Source: Klebsormidium nitens (lineage: Eukaryota; Streptophyta; Klebsormidiophyceae; Klebsormidiales; Klebsormidiaceae). From it: DNA of 64,000 nucleotides. The stretch is taken from the NCBI GenBank assembly GCA_000708835.1, contig DF237394.1:1-64000 (forward strand), in the 5' to 3' direction. The notes below the pieces were generated by a model. That model made no database searches, was not told where the DNA came from, and saw nothing but the letters and a program-made list of their open reading frames with translations. Position numbers and translations under genes: made by a program. This document shows, piece by piece, positions 34,301 through 45,721 of the stretch (its first letter is position 1; every line of letters begins with the position of its first letter).

Positions 34301-37144
34301 CGCGGCTTCTGGTCGAGTCAGTTATTTCGAGTTTCTCAGCGAGAGGGTCGCTCTAGGGGGAAACGACGATGGGGGCACCCTGGCAGCAGCCTCGTGCCTG
34401 CAGGGCCTGCTCAGGCTGACGTCAGCGCTTGCCGCAAGGGAGAGACTGGGCGCCACGGCAGCAGAAAGAGCAGCCGGGCCTATTCTTGCTGGACGAAGCG
34501 GTACCGCACTGGAGGCGGGGGGGGACAAAAGCAGTCTGTCCAGCATCGAGGGACAAATGATGCTATCTTTTGGCGGCCTGGCTGAGCGGCTGACTGATGT
34601 GCTGGTGCGGGGCGGCGCTTGGGAGGTGCAGGAGGAGGAGCAGCGCCCGGCGGCTGCGGGCCTGGGGCTGGGCTGGGGGCTGCCCGCCCGGGGGGTGTGG
34701 GGGGAGGGGCTGGCAGTGCGGAGAGCGAGGGCGGGGCTGCTTGCCTCGCTGTACGAGACGTTCCCGTTGAACAGCGTAGGAAAGGGAGATGTCAGTGCGC
34801 AAAGTGCTGCGGCAGTGCCGGAACCTTCCACAAGTGGACGCGACACGGCTGCAGAGGGTAAGGTCGGTGGAGCAGCCTCGAGACAGGCGATACGACGCCT
34901 CAGAGCGGCTTTGGCTGCCATCAGAACGATGGGGCCCGGGAACTTCGAGTCGGTGCTGGCGCTCCTCTCGTCCGCTATCTTGAGCACGGACGTTCTAGAG
35001 GTGCTTCTGGCCGAGGGGGGGGCTCTCCTGCAGAGCGTCCGCAGCGGCAGTCAGAGCGGTCGGGGGAGTCTGCCGAGTGCAGCGGAGGTGCGGCGGGTGC
35101 TTCTGCCCCACTTTGCTGGCCAGTGGCTCGGCCGGTGGACCGACGAATCTGACGAGGGCGGCGGTGCAGATGGTTGGGACATTGAGACGGAAGTGAACAG
35201 GCTGTTAGACGCAGACGGGACTTCCGAAAGGGCACAGGCCTCGGAAGGTCGTTCTGGTGGTTCATTATCAGGCCGCATAAACCTAGAGCCAAGTAGGACA
35301 AGTACGAGCGGACCGGGGGCAGCGCTCGCAGTTTCCATCTCCGGCCAGAAGCTTCTCCTCCCGGCTGACTGGCTACTCAGCCCCACCGCTGTCGCCGCCC
35401 AGCTGAGCTCGAGCGCCGTTTCGGAAGAAGGCAGCGGCGACATTGAGGACGGTGTGAAGCAGCTCGTGCGGGCGGGCCTGGCCCTGCTGCTCGGCTTGGA
35501 AGCGTGCGAACGTCTAGAGCGTCCCGAAGGGCAGAGCAAGGATAGCAAGAGCGGTGGACACCTTTTGGGGGTCCCGCTGGTCAGGAAGCTGCACGCGCTG
35601 AGCGAGGCGTTCCTGGCCGCAGGAGAGCTGTTCCTGGATAGCGACGTAGCGCCGCTGCTGCAGGCACTGCAGGAGCTGTATGGGCGAGAACTTCCGCCGG
35701 TTCCGGCAGATGAGAATGCTGCAAGCGCAGATGCAGCACCCGAGGCGCCTCCGAGCGACAATTCAGCAATGTCTGGCCGCCGGGATCAGCGAGCGCTCGA
35801 CTTTGCGGTGGCTACGGGGGCGCCCTACGAGGGCTTTGCCGAGGGCCTGGCGGAGCAGTTCGCGGCCACTTCGTTTGGGGACCCCGCTTTTGGCCGCCAG
35901 GTGGTGCTGCTGCTTCGAGAGGATGTGACACCTGGCGCTCTGCGATTGGTGGTCTGGAAGGCTCTGGCAGATGCACGAGCGCTGCATCTGCTACCGCCTG
36001 CCAGGGACTGCCTGGGCGATCCGCGTGCGTACCTCCCTGCTTTAGCGGTAAGCCTAGGTCCTCGTCATGCTGGCGTCACGTCTTTGATGCGCCAAGCGAT
36101 TGGACGCTGAGCAAGATAGCTGATGTTCCCGGCACTCATGTAAATGAAAACAGTCTGACGCGACTTTACGTTTTCCGATCCTAGAATCAAATGTCCAGGT
36201 CAGGAGATCATGGGCCAACGTGCATCGCAACGCTTTTGAAGTGTTATGTTGCCGCGGCTCACGGAGCCCCCTTGCTTGCATTTTCACTTGCAAGACACCG
36301 AAAAGGTCACTGTCCTGGCAGCCAGAGATGTCTGGCCGCCAACAAGCAAGCAGAGCGCAAGTTGGAACTGCAGACGAGCACCGTCTCCGTCTCTGCAGGC
36401 GGAAAAGGACGCCCTCGAGCAGTACGCGGCCGCCCTGCGTTCCGGTGCGCTCGACCGGACCATCGCCCTCGGGCCGGAGGGCATGTCCGTGACCGCTCTC
36501 ATTGCGCTGCACCATCTGGGCGCCGCCCTCGACGACACCGCAGGCCCGCCGGGTGAGAATGGGGGCCGGGGGGCCGGAAGCAGCGCCCCAAGCAGCGCAC
36601 CGGGGCCTGTTCACACCGATGACGGCGGGAGGGAGCGGCAAGAGCCCGGCGCTGCTGGCGGGGCGGAGGCGGAGAAGAAGCGCGGGGTGCAGGGGCTTGT
36701 GCAGGGCTGGCTCTGGAGTGCCGCGCAGGGCCGCTGCGATGCGGTGAGTGGGGGTGCGGAACGGGACTGGCCTTCCTCCGCTCGAGAAAGGCTGAATAAT
36801 GGATTCGTGTAGAGGCCCGCAAGGAGCGAGAGGGAGACGACAGATTGTTTTCCGGTTGAGTGTGTGTCGCTTGTCATCCTTCTTCGGCTTTTCAGCGCTT
36901 TGCTTGCGCTTGCCTGCTTAAGAATTGAGAACTCACAAATAGAGCTTTGCCTGTGCAGAACACGGTCGCTGCTTTTGTGGCGCACGCCCCGGCCTCCCCT
37001 GACTCCGTGAGCGGCAGCCGGCGCAGCAGCCGCCGCGTGGCCGCCCTTGTCGAGGCAGCGGGGGGGGACAGCACGCTCGTGTCTCTGCTGCAAGGTCTGG
37101 GGATGGTGGACCCGGGCCGGGAGTCTGCGGCAGTGACGGAATAA
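28335..37144 (+). CDS. MINIYO / RPAP1 homologue (RNA polymerase II-associated protein 1)
   Basis: Eight exons with consistent phases: 28335-29009, 29408-31395, 31918-32102, 32419-32594, 33116-33322, 33630-36047, 36399-36743, 36959-37144; 2059 residues, against about 1,465 in Arabidopsis IYO. The RPAP1 N-terminal motif is present as IDRENRARLAGMSAAE (about 360). The RPAP1 C-terminal domain begins at MRFDLDGALL (about 774), followed by SALDDSHATVLAAAAHALLALL and VVVGLIRMGILPRIRFILE, and ends with SGALDRTIALGPEGMSVTALI. RPAP1/IYO interacts with RNA polymerase II and in plants promotes elongation and cell differentiation; it cycles between cytosol and nucleus. The excess length is disordered sequence. 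It includes acidic Gly/Glu-rich stretches, five RQPTPLPGAI modules (30062-30787) and Ser/Glu-rich insertions in the 2.4-kb exon 6. The junction of exons 1 and 2 is the least certain, because other donors lie near 29009. Confidence 0.9.
30062..30787 (+). repeat. Five RQPTPLPGAI protein-coding repeats in the MINIYO homologue
   Basis: The motif is encoded at 30062-30097, 30254-30289, 30398-30430, 30599-30631 and 30755-30787 (residues about 444, 508, 556, 623, 675). Copies 1, 2, 4 and 5 read RQPTPLPGAIP, copy 3 RQPTPMPGAIL. Each is followed about 12-20 residues later by a Leu-acidic box such as LGAISEDGG, LDSLAEDEG, LGVLIEEDG or LATLEEEEG. The spacing is irregular (141-201 nt) and codons differ between copies, so the motif, not the DNA, is conserved. 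Confidence 0.85.
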
Positions 37145-37716
37145 GCTGCAGCACTGTACGAACTTATTTCTAGGTGGCTGAACGATGGGCCAGAGCCCGA
37201 CCGCGTCAAATTGCATAGCTATAGAGATGCACAATCATGCTGCTCTTCACAGCATGATTGGGAAGACTGTGGAAAGTCATACTGCTTTCCACATTAAAAT
37301 GGCTGTGGGCCCGTAGCTTCCTTCCAGGCATGGAAAGCCGTTAGAAACAGTACCAGATTACGTAGTGCCCTTGTCCGTTGTCAGATCAACAGGTCGTCGA
37401 AGTCTCTCTTGTTTCTGGGACGTACATAAGGTTTCCCTAGTCGTGAAATCTGGGTCTACCTATTGACTTTCAAATATAGTATAGCTGATAGGGAAGCAGA
37501 ACAGGCACATTAAGGACATCACCCCGTACAGACCGGTTTCCACATGGTCGCCAGTGAGTCCCGGTCCCCGCACCGCTCATTTCTAGCTCTACGGTGTCCT
37601 TGCCACTCGTTCTGCTTGGTTGCACATCCTCTGCTACGCCCAAGCGGTGTGAAGATCTCAAATCAATAATTGGTGATGCGTGGAGTGCACAACATTTGAT
37701 GATCCTGTAACAAAGT

Positions 37717-37756
37717 GAACATATGATCGATCTGGAGCTCGCTCGATCATATGTTC
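37717..37756. repeat. 14-bp perfect inverted repeat
   Basis: GAACATATGATCGA (37717-37730) is the exact reverse complement of 37743-37756, with a 12-nt spacer TCTGGAGCTCGC. Part of the spacer word, CGATCTGGAG, is repeated directly after the right arm. It is intergenic and could form a hairpin or cruciform; it could also be a dimeric protein site. Confidence 0.6.
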
Positions 37757-39858
37757 GATCTGGAGTACAACCGAGTACCACCGCATTGGAAGGTGCAGGC
37801 ATTTGTGCATGTCTCAAACGCTTCGCCGTCGGTGGCCTGCATGACACATGTGCTCCCTTATTGTGGCCCGACGAGCCATTCAAGTCTGATCGAAGATGCT
37901 CTCTTCGTACTCGCCGTTGCCAAATAGGCCATAGGCTTCTCATGGCATACATGTATGAGTGTGTGGGTCTCGGTCTTGGGGCTAGTGCATCTCAGGCTAC
38001 GCTCGCCGTCGACGTCCTACCAGCTACATTCTCAGTATCCCGGCCAAACCAATGCTGTTATCTCCAATCCTATTCACTCTCTATATTCTTGAAGACTCGC
38101 GCAAACTTTTGCTTCTACTGTGAAGGCCATATCCGGAAGATCGTAGGGAAGTGGCGGCTGGCGCTCAGTCGATTGCGCGAGCACGGCGGGCGAAGGCCGC
38201 TCTGGTAACCTGATGATGGTCATTGTCCCAAATGATTGACAGGTCAATTTGGAAACTACTAATCTACCAATAAAGTTGATGGGAACTAGGGGAATCCAAG
38301 CTCTGAGAGAGGCAATTTACGGTGCAAAAGAGAGTGTGATGCAAAGGTCCAGGATTCTTGTCAAATAGGAATGTACCATACTGCTTTTTACAAGGGATAA
38401 GGTGGTAACGATTAAGTGCACACACGCTAGCGCTAGTACACTCCAGTTGGTTTGATCCTGAATTGGGACGTCCATGAGCGGATCTTCAAGCCTGGACTCG
38501 TAAGCTGATCCGCAATATTGCACATGACAGTTGATGTCGGAAGGTGATCAACAGAGGTCATTGCGAGCGCGTGGGCAGATGTATTGTGGCCACCTGATCT
38601 GTACTTTCCTGCAACCGCTACCTCCCTTGCCTGCCACAAACACCCAAGCTGTTTCCGTGCTCAACCACGCTGCTACTACAGCCAGCAGCTAGCCGGCGAG
38701 ACGTGAGTCAATGACTCGGAGTCTCTGACTGGCGTCGTCATATTGTCCAGAGCTGCTGCCCTCAGAAGCCTAGCACATTATGCTTGGGTCCGTATATATA
38801 CAGCTGCAGAAGCAAGCGGCGGCTATCAGCATCTGCATCAGAATAGCAAAAATGGCCGTCGAATTGTTCAACACGAGTCTATCTGGTGATGAATCCAAGG
38901 CCCTGTAATGGTTCCATGGTTTGAATGGACATGAGTAGAGGCAGTGGAGCAGAATTGCCGCCACGGGGCAGCACTGAGCCACGTGAATGCGGCCAGAATC
39001 GTGTTGGTACAGCTTTTAGGGTTACAGTATGTAGGCCGGGAGAGGATATTATAATTGCGACACAGCACCCAAACTCAATTTTGAAAGCAGACGGAGTGAC
39101 CAGCCTGAGCTCGCGGAAAACGTCCGGATACTCCCTGCCGGCGACAAGGCAGCGGCAATTTGCGCTTGATGTGCGAGCCATGTGGTTCATGTGGCTCATG
39201 TGCATCACGTGAATCACCGTCTTGCATTGTACGCACGCCCTGCATGCCACATTGGAAGTCCTCAGTGCGTATGGTACGGTCACTATGACGGTACTGAGGC
39301 TAAGGTTACACCTAGTACGACCATCGGTGAGACGTGCGTGCAACATTTGTCGACAGTTGATGACTCATCATCGAGGTGCGCCATACGCCATCGATTCAAA
39401 GTCACTTGGAATAAAAATGTACCTGAACTGTCGATGAATAAAACAAGCGGTTAGGCCACGCTCCTGTGCGCGAGCTTCATTGCCCGATTGGCCCTTGAAA
39501 AAAGCCTTGTACGATGTACGAAAAGGCCGATCAGTACCGACTCAGCCCGGCCCTGTGCCGCTGCTTCCACCGAGCAAGGAAGTGATGCAGCTGCTTGGAT
39601 CACTCCTCGACGTGCTCGCACGCCGGTCGTTGTTTCAACTTGTGGCCCGTCGGCGTATTAGAACAACTCTTTGTAGGGCTCTGTACAACTTTGCAGATTT
39701 GAGTACCTAGGCATGTGAGACTTACCTAGCCGGTATATGCGTAGCACCTGAGGCCACAGTACCTTTTACCACTACATGATCAATCATCAGAGTCAAGAAC
39801 CTCAATGTACTAGACTGTAACCGTTCGTGAGTAAGGTGAACGTTGGACCAATCGGGAT

Positions 39859-40055
39859 ACCGGTAACTCTCGTGTGACCTAACGGGCGTGTGACCCAAGA
39901 TACGAGTAACCCGGGCACCTCAAACTAAAAACCTAACCCAATTAATCAGCCGCTCCGCACCCCAACCCACCCTAACCACCGTACCAACCCCACCCGTCCC
40001 CCGGGTGCGTATCTTAGGTCACACGGCTCTTAGGTCACACGAGAGTTATCGGAGT
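39859..40055. mobile_element. Mutator-like miniature element (197 bp) with 11-bp target-site duplication
   Basis: Terminal inverted repeats of about 46 bp (39859-39904 and 40010-40055) share a perfect core TAACTCTCGTGTGACCTAA and a second inner GTGTGACC block. The element is flanked by the direct repeat CCAATCGGGAT at 39848-39858 and 40056-40066. A 9-11 bp duplication is the hallmark of Mutator-like elements. The C-rich loop (39947-40003) is the complement of the G-rich repeats at 452-505 and 4633-4681. It has no coding capacity. Confidence 0.75.
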
Positions 40056-40495
40056 CCAATCGGGATTGCTCTCGAACAAACTACCTAAAGCCTGAAGGAC
40101 TTGGGAGGACTTCGCAACCAATTATGCATGCGAGGAGCACTATGCAGTCAGCATCGAGCCAGTGACGGGATATGACAGCTGTTCTTCCAAGATTCCGCAT
40201 GGTCATTGATGTTGGCCGATCATGCAAGCGAGATTTACGAGGATAAAGTCCCGATAAAGCGTCACATCGAACGCCTCGAAATGTCCTGTGCCCTGGCTTT
40301 GGCATCAAGAGTCTCAATCAGATCGTGAGCTGCCTGCCACTCACTCTAAGTGCCGAAGCGCCCTCATCAAGCCACTGGAGGTGGAGGCTGCAGCTGACGC
40401 TGTGGCGAGACTTGAAGTTGCTAAGTAGATTGCATCAAGACGCTTCTTCTTTCCTGTTTCGATTCTTGATTACAGTGTAGGCGCGCTGCACCAAC

Positions 40496-43194
40496 ATGGA
40501 TGGCACTTTGCGTGACACTGCAGCGCTGGCGCCCGAGGAGCAGCCAAAGGGGCGCTCACAAGGTGAGTGCACCGGTCCGTGTTCGCTCCAAATACATGGC
40601 TGTCTGAATGATACTGCTGAGACCAAGCAGCCGAAGCTGTCTCCTGGCCCATATATCTTTAGTCAGCATCTGCACAGACCAGCCAAGGTGTGCTGCATGG
40701 CTGAGCACTCCCCAGCACTGCAAGCTCAAGCGTCGCATCATGCGGGGAGGCAAGGGAGGCTGCACTGATTGCTGCAGCATGCGGAACGCACCCATTAGCC
40801 CCTCACATTGCAGAGCAGGACGAAGCCTAGCAATCAGCAGTTAGAGATCGATGGCGCAAGGGACTGGGTTGCAAGCTGAGGCCACCTGCAGGCTTGCTGA
40901 ATGTGGCTCGTCTGGGTGCAGTCCAGCGTGTTTGTTTATGTTTGCAGCTTCGTCTTCGAGAACGCCTTCACGACTTCTGTGACGTCACTAGCTCACTTGC
41001 AAGATAAACCTTGTGCTGATATCATCAAGGACTGGGCACTGGAAAGAGGCAAACAGAAGCAATGCTGGAGCAAAGCTCAGCTCGAAGCTCGAGTTACTGC
41101 TTCTCGTTTCTCACAGAGTGCCCACTTAGCATACAAGGACTTGACATTGCTCGGGCAGCTTGAAAGCGTAACAGTCACTTGAACCTCGATAGGATCAGTT
41201 GTTGGCAACCTCCTGGGTTTGACAAAGTCGACAACGAAACCGGTCACTTGGACAAATCCTAATCTGGAACAGAACAATGAAAAAACCATGCACGAGGTGA
41301 CATCAAGCATCCAGCTTGAATAAGGGGTGCCTCTCTTCATTTCAGACACGCATCCTGTCCCTGCCCCGACCATGCACCGACTCACAAAATCGTTCAAAAC
41401 ATTAGACGGTCTGCATTACTTGAGCACCCTCCGGTGATTCGGCGCCCACTTTTCTAGCAATAGTGTTCGTTTTGCATCGACGTTTGTCTCACCCCTGCTC
41501 TGTGTGCTGTGCTCTCGCAGCTGCCCCCTCCCGCCGCCCCTCCTTCGACTTTGGGACCAGCTTCGAGGTCAGCTTTCTTGCCGAGCAGTGCTCTGCTGCC
41601 ACGTCAGGAGGCACGTGCCCCCTTCCGGAGGACCTCTTTCCGGACGTCACTGACTCCGACCACGTTCCCAGCTTCGACTTTGGCCCGGAGCGACAGGGAG
41701 GCGCCCTGTCCGTCTCGACCGGGTCCGAGGCGTTTACAATGCAAAGTCTGTCCACCAACGGGAGCTCAAGTGACGATCTGGACGAGCTGCTGACGTGGCT
41801 TGACAAAGACGGTAAGGAATACATGATGATGCTCGACCACCAGCGCAGGAAATTGGCATGAACGGCGCTTACTGCGGACTGCGCAGAGGACGTAATCGCC
41901 CGTCGGTTGCAGAGCCATTTAGTCTGTATGTCCTTGGATCCTTTTCGAGCTACATTGAGATGAGGCTGGAAGCACGTGGAAAAGCATGCAATCGGCAGAT
42001 CGCGACCAATCGAGTCGTCACTGATCCATGTGAAGCATGCGGTTGAAGTTCCAACAACGCCCACAACATTGCCAGGACATGACTTAATACAGTACACACC
42101 ACTCACTTCCATTCCGGTCGTCCATCTACATCCTTTCATTTCTTCTTTGCCAGTCCCGCTGCTGGGGTTCCGGCCGAGCGACGTGGGCGTTTCTCCTCTG
42201 CGCGGAGCAGCCGCGGAGCAGCAGGAGGTGACCTCCCCCGTTCCCTGCAGCCTCGATACTGCCTCGGAGCCGCGGCCGCGCTTCGCGGACCGCACTCCCC
42301 GACCGGAGGCGCCCGTGCCGTTGCTTCGCATCCGGATCAAGTCGCAGGCATGGACGCGGCCCGTCATTGTTGTCGCCGATCCCCCGGGCGCCGCGTTCAA
42401 GAAGCCCAGCTCCGTTGGGGTGCACTCGGTCCGGACGTTCCCCCCGACCAACACGGCCCCGCAGGCTGGCCGCTCACAGCGGAGCCCCAGCCTAGACGTG
42501 AACGGGCTGCAGAGCTGCGGCAGCACCGAGTCGTTCAAGTTCGTTGTGCCCGGCCCGACGCACGCGGTCAGCGGGGTGGCCGGCGAGGGGGGGTGTGTTG
42601 TCAAGAAAAGGCGTGCCGGCGGGCGGCACAAGAGGACGGACGCCTGGGCGGGGAAGCCTCTTCACGAGCCTCTGACTAACCCGCTCGTGGCGACTTTCAC
42701 CTCAGAAGGCGATAGCCAGCTCGAGGGGCCGAACATGGACGACGCGTTTGCGAGCTTCTCTGGGCGGGGGATTGGAGAGATCTGTGCGGCGGAGACAGCG
42801 GAGCTGGAGGGCGAGGGAAGCGAGCCAGAGTTTGTGGACAATGTCTCCAGGCGGCCCGGGCTGAGGGTGGTCCGGAGGCGAATCCACGTGGCACTTGAGG
42901 AGGACGGGGACGGCGGCGAAAGGGAGAGCCCGGGCCGGCAGGCCAAGTGGAAGCGGAAAGCACCGCGAGCTCCGCAGGTACGGTCCGCGATATGACCGCG
43001 GAAGGTGCAGGCGGCTCGTCAGATTGAAGGTTTAACTCTGGCCTTTATATTCTGTTAATCTGCTTCGTTCAAGAGCGTTTCAAGCTTGGCAGTGCGAGCG
43101 CTTACCAGCGATGTCCTTGCAGGCCCACCGCAGGGTGTTTGTCATCCCGCCGGCCATAGCCGAGGCGCCGACATCGGGGCTGGTGATCGTGTGA
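40496..43194 (+). CDS. Unrecognised, probably nuclear, low-complexity protein
   Basis: Four exons with consistent phases: 40496-40562, 41521-41811, 42154-42977, 43123-43194; 417 residues. I do not recognise a family. The N-terminal third holds two SFDFG motifs (about 30-34 and 73-77), Ser/Thr- and acid-rich sequence, and LDELLTWLDKDG, which looks like a short amphipathic helix. The middle is Pro/Ser-rich, with a basic VVKKRRAGGRHKR cluster and, near the end, KWKRKAPRAP; both look like nuclear localisation signals. The last exon adds RRVFVIPPAIAEAP and a Val-rich end. The acidic N-terminus and basic stretches would suit a transcriptional or chromatin regulator, which is inference only. A 380-codon open frame lies on the opposite strand, but the splice-consistent plus-strand model is preferred. 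Exon 1 is the weakest part. Confidence 0.6.
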
Positions 43195-44571
43195 CGCAGC
43201 ACTGAAGATCGTCGCAGAGCTAGGCGAGTGGGGCCAGTGTCCTGAGCGATCGAGCACGGCGGGGCAGATTATGTATCCCCCACCCTTTTATTGTCCATTC
43301 TCCCGTCCGCACGCTCTGGCCAATCAGTACGGTACTAGCTGCACTTACCGGTTGGAGCATCTGCTCGAACGGATACTACGGTAGGTTCTCAGATTGCACT
43401 GATGTGTTGACTGCAGGAACGACACGTTCCGGCTGTGATGCGAATGAAAGATGTAGCAACCTCGAGCAAAGTCGTTTGGCGGGCCTTAGCTGAAGGTCTA
43501 CTGCTGTACGCTTAAGCACTCAGGTTCCTTGTCCGACAACCGTGCATGTGTCGCATGATACAGGACCCTGAATATATAGTGCAGCGTGCACTGTTCAGAT
43601 TGATTGCAGCTGGCTGATTGCTGTGCGCCGGTGAGTTGGTAGCATACACGGAATTGGCCTGATGAGTCGAGTTGAAGTTTCGAAGATCCCGACTCGCGTT
43701 CGTTGCTCCTCGTGCACTCTAAAGGATGTATAGGTTCCGCAGAAACTGATGCTCAGCCGCTGTGTGCGTACATAGTCGGAGTATACTAGGTAGGGCATGC
43801 TATAACACGATCTGGATGCAATTTAGTCGCGGATGATAGAGCATAATGACGTATTGTTGACTCATAATCACAACGGTGCCACCATCAATGGAAGCGCATG
43901 GGCGGCTGCCATGAATGCAGAACTTGTAAGCCCAACTGCTGCGGAAAATGCAACTGTTGCAGAAAACGTTAAATGGGTCATAGCTCAAAGCGTGGGCCAA
44001 CATCGCATTCACATATATACTTATGCATGACAGAGCATGTCATGCCTCAATGATGGGAGTTCCAAAATTACGAGCTCCCAGCGCGCACGCCATTAGTAAC
44101 ATGTAGGCCCTGCTCATCGGTTCACTGCAACTCGAGACATCAAATATCGCAATGAGTAGGTCCAGCCTTGGGCCTGCCTTGCTGTCGGCTACTTATTGAT
44201 CTCAGTCCTTCGCAGCAGCCTAGATGAGACCTGTGCCAAATCTGGGCTGCGTCCTGTACCTCTAGACTGCAAATGCGACTCGATTACTTTAAGCAGCCCG
44301 GAATCTCGAGTCTAGCTAACCACTTGCTCGTCGACTAGCACCACCTGTGCTAGCTCTTGACATCTTGGTTGTCTGCAGAGGTACTTTGAAGTATCTCTGC
44401 CTGACCTGCTTTCTGTGGCTGTGACCGGAAACGGAAAACGAGCTAGTCTTCCATAACAGTATACAAAATGGGCTCTTAGATGAGCTCATCAACGGACTGT
44501 GCCCTATAGTGGTGCTTAGTTCTCACATGCGAGCAGAATTAACTCCCATCCTAAGTGGGTCTTGATTCCCC
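43195..44571. other. Convergent intergenic region
   Basis: These 1.4 kb separate the stop codon of the unrecognised gene from that of the minus-strand rhodanese gene. The sequence is unremarkable and AT-richer than exons. No gene, repeat or RNA is supported. Confidence 0.45.
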
Positions 44572-45721
44572 TCACCAAGGCCACTGGACTGACTGCTTGC
44601 ACACCATGTCCCCGCACCGGCAGACGGGCTTACCACCAGCCGCCCACCCATTGAAGCCTCGTTCAAGCACAAAGATCGTCGGCAGTTCAGGCGCAGCATC
44701 TCGCTGGGACTTGTCTTGACTGGCCAGAGCTTCGAGTTGCCTGTGGAGCTTGCGGGCACACGAGGGCCCGCGGACCTGGGCCAGAAGGAAATGTCAAGTC
44801 TTCATGATGGCACGAACGCAATTGGAGTGTTACTGCCCATGCCCCTTACCTGCTAGAACCTGAAAAAGTCTACGTGAACCTAGTGGAATAATTCAGATGT
44901 GACTGGACCTCTGAGTGTTGACACAAGTCACAAGGAGCAGTAATGTCGCAGAGTGCGGCAATTCTGCAGAGAAAGCAGACTGTGAAGAGATAGTTTTTCG
45001 GTCCTTCTTCTGGATTCGCAAGGTTCTTTCCTCTGTTAATACACCGCCCATTTGGGCACGAGATGCATGATTCCCATCGAAGCTGAGCCACAACGGTCAT
45101 TGCCAAGATCAGGAAACGACGTGCAATGCAAGGCGCACACCTGGCTGAGCGCGCAGTGCATGATGACAGCCTTCTTCCCCCTGATGGCTGGCCACAAACG
45201 GGGCAATGTGTCGTCAAACTCAGCACTTGCAAAGTGGAGGGACCCAGCTATGTGCCCGTCGTACTCGCGCTCATCGTCCCTGCCAGGATAGCAGGTGACA
45301 AATCAGCGAGTTGTTGGGCTGGAAGATGCGTGCACTTTTGAAGCCCATGGCTTTGCGGCTCACTTCAAGTCGATGTGATGCTGCGCTTCTTGTCTGGACA
45401 TGACTTTATGGGAGAGAGATTGGAGGAACAGATGCTTCTTCAAAAAGTATAAAGTGCAACACATTCACCAGTTGTATCAATGGTGCTCGAGTGCTTCACA
45501 CATTCCTGATTCTACAGAGCTCAAGGTGGTCTGGTCGGACTGCAAGAGCAGACTCCCTCTCGCTCCAGGACAAAGGAGCTGGACTGGGCCAGGACAGCAT
45601 ACCGGACATCGACCACCACAAAATCTCTTGCGGCCGGGTCGGCTGGCCCTGCCTTCAGCCTGTCAACCAGCTCAGCAGCGGTGGCGTACTCAATGTGCAC
45701 GTATGATCCGGCCGCTGCCAT
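44572..45721 (-). CDS. CDC25/ACR2-type rhodanese (arsenate reductase / small CDC25-like phosphatase)
   Basis: Three exons on the minus strand with matching phases: 45721-45603, 45279-45141, 44775-44572; 153 residues, close to Arabidopsis CDC25/ACR2 (about 146). It is a single rhodanese domain with [20 protein letters not shown], the catalytic loop HCALSQVR (Cys about 82, Arg about 88; HCX5R) split by the second intron, then GPSCARKL and [18 protein letters not shown]. The C-terminal Cys cluster (CRC...C) corresponds to the zinc-binding tail known in the plant enzyme. Plant members reduce arsenate to arsenite and show phosphatase activity in vitro; which activity matters here is unknown. The gene is divergent from the CDPK, 1.6 kb away. 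Confidence 0.88.

Larger units (their letters stand above)
37145..40495. other. Gene-poor region with palindromes and a miniature element
   Basis: This 3.3-kb stretch follows the MINIYO homologue and precedes the unrecognised gene. It holds a palindrome at 37717-37756, a TATATATA stretch at about 38795 with no ORF in position to use it, and the Mutator-like element at 39859-40055. I found no coding exon with family resemblance. Confidence 0.45.

Noticed and set aside
41489-42631. Long open frame (about 380 codons) on the minus strand
   Set aside because: It lies antisense to the spliced plus-strand gene at 40496-43194, whose exon junctions all agree in phase. The antisense frame shows no recognisable sequence and no splice context. 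GC-rich coding DNA often leaves such antisense frames open.
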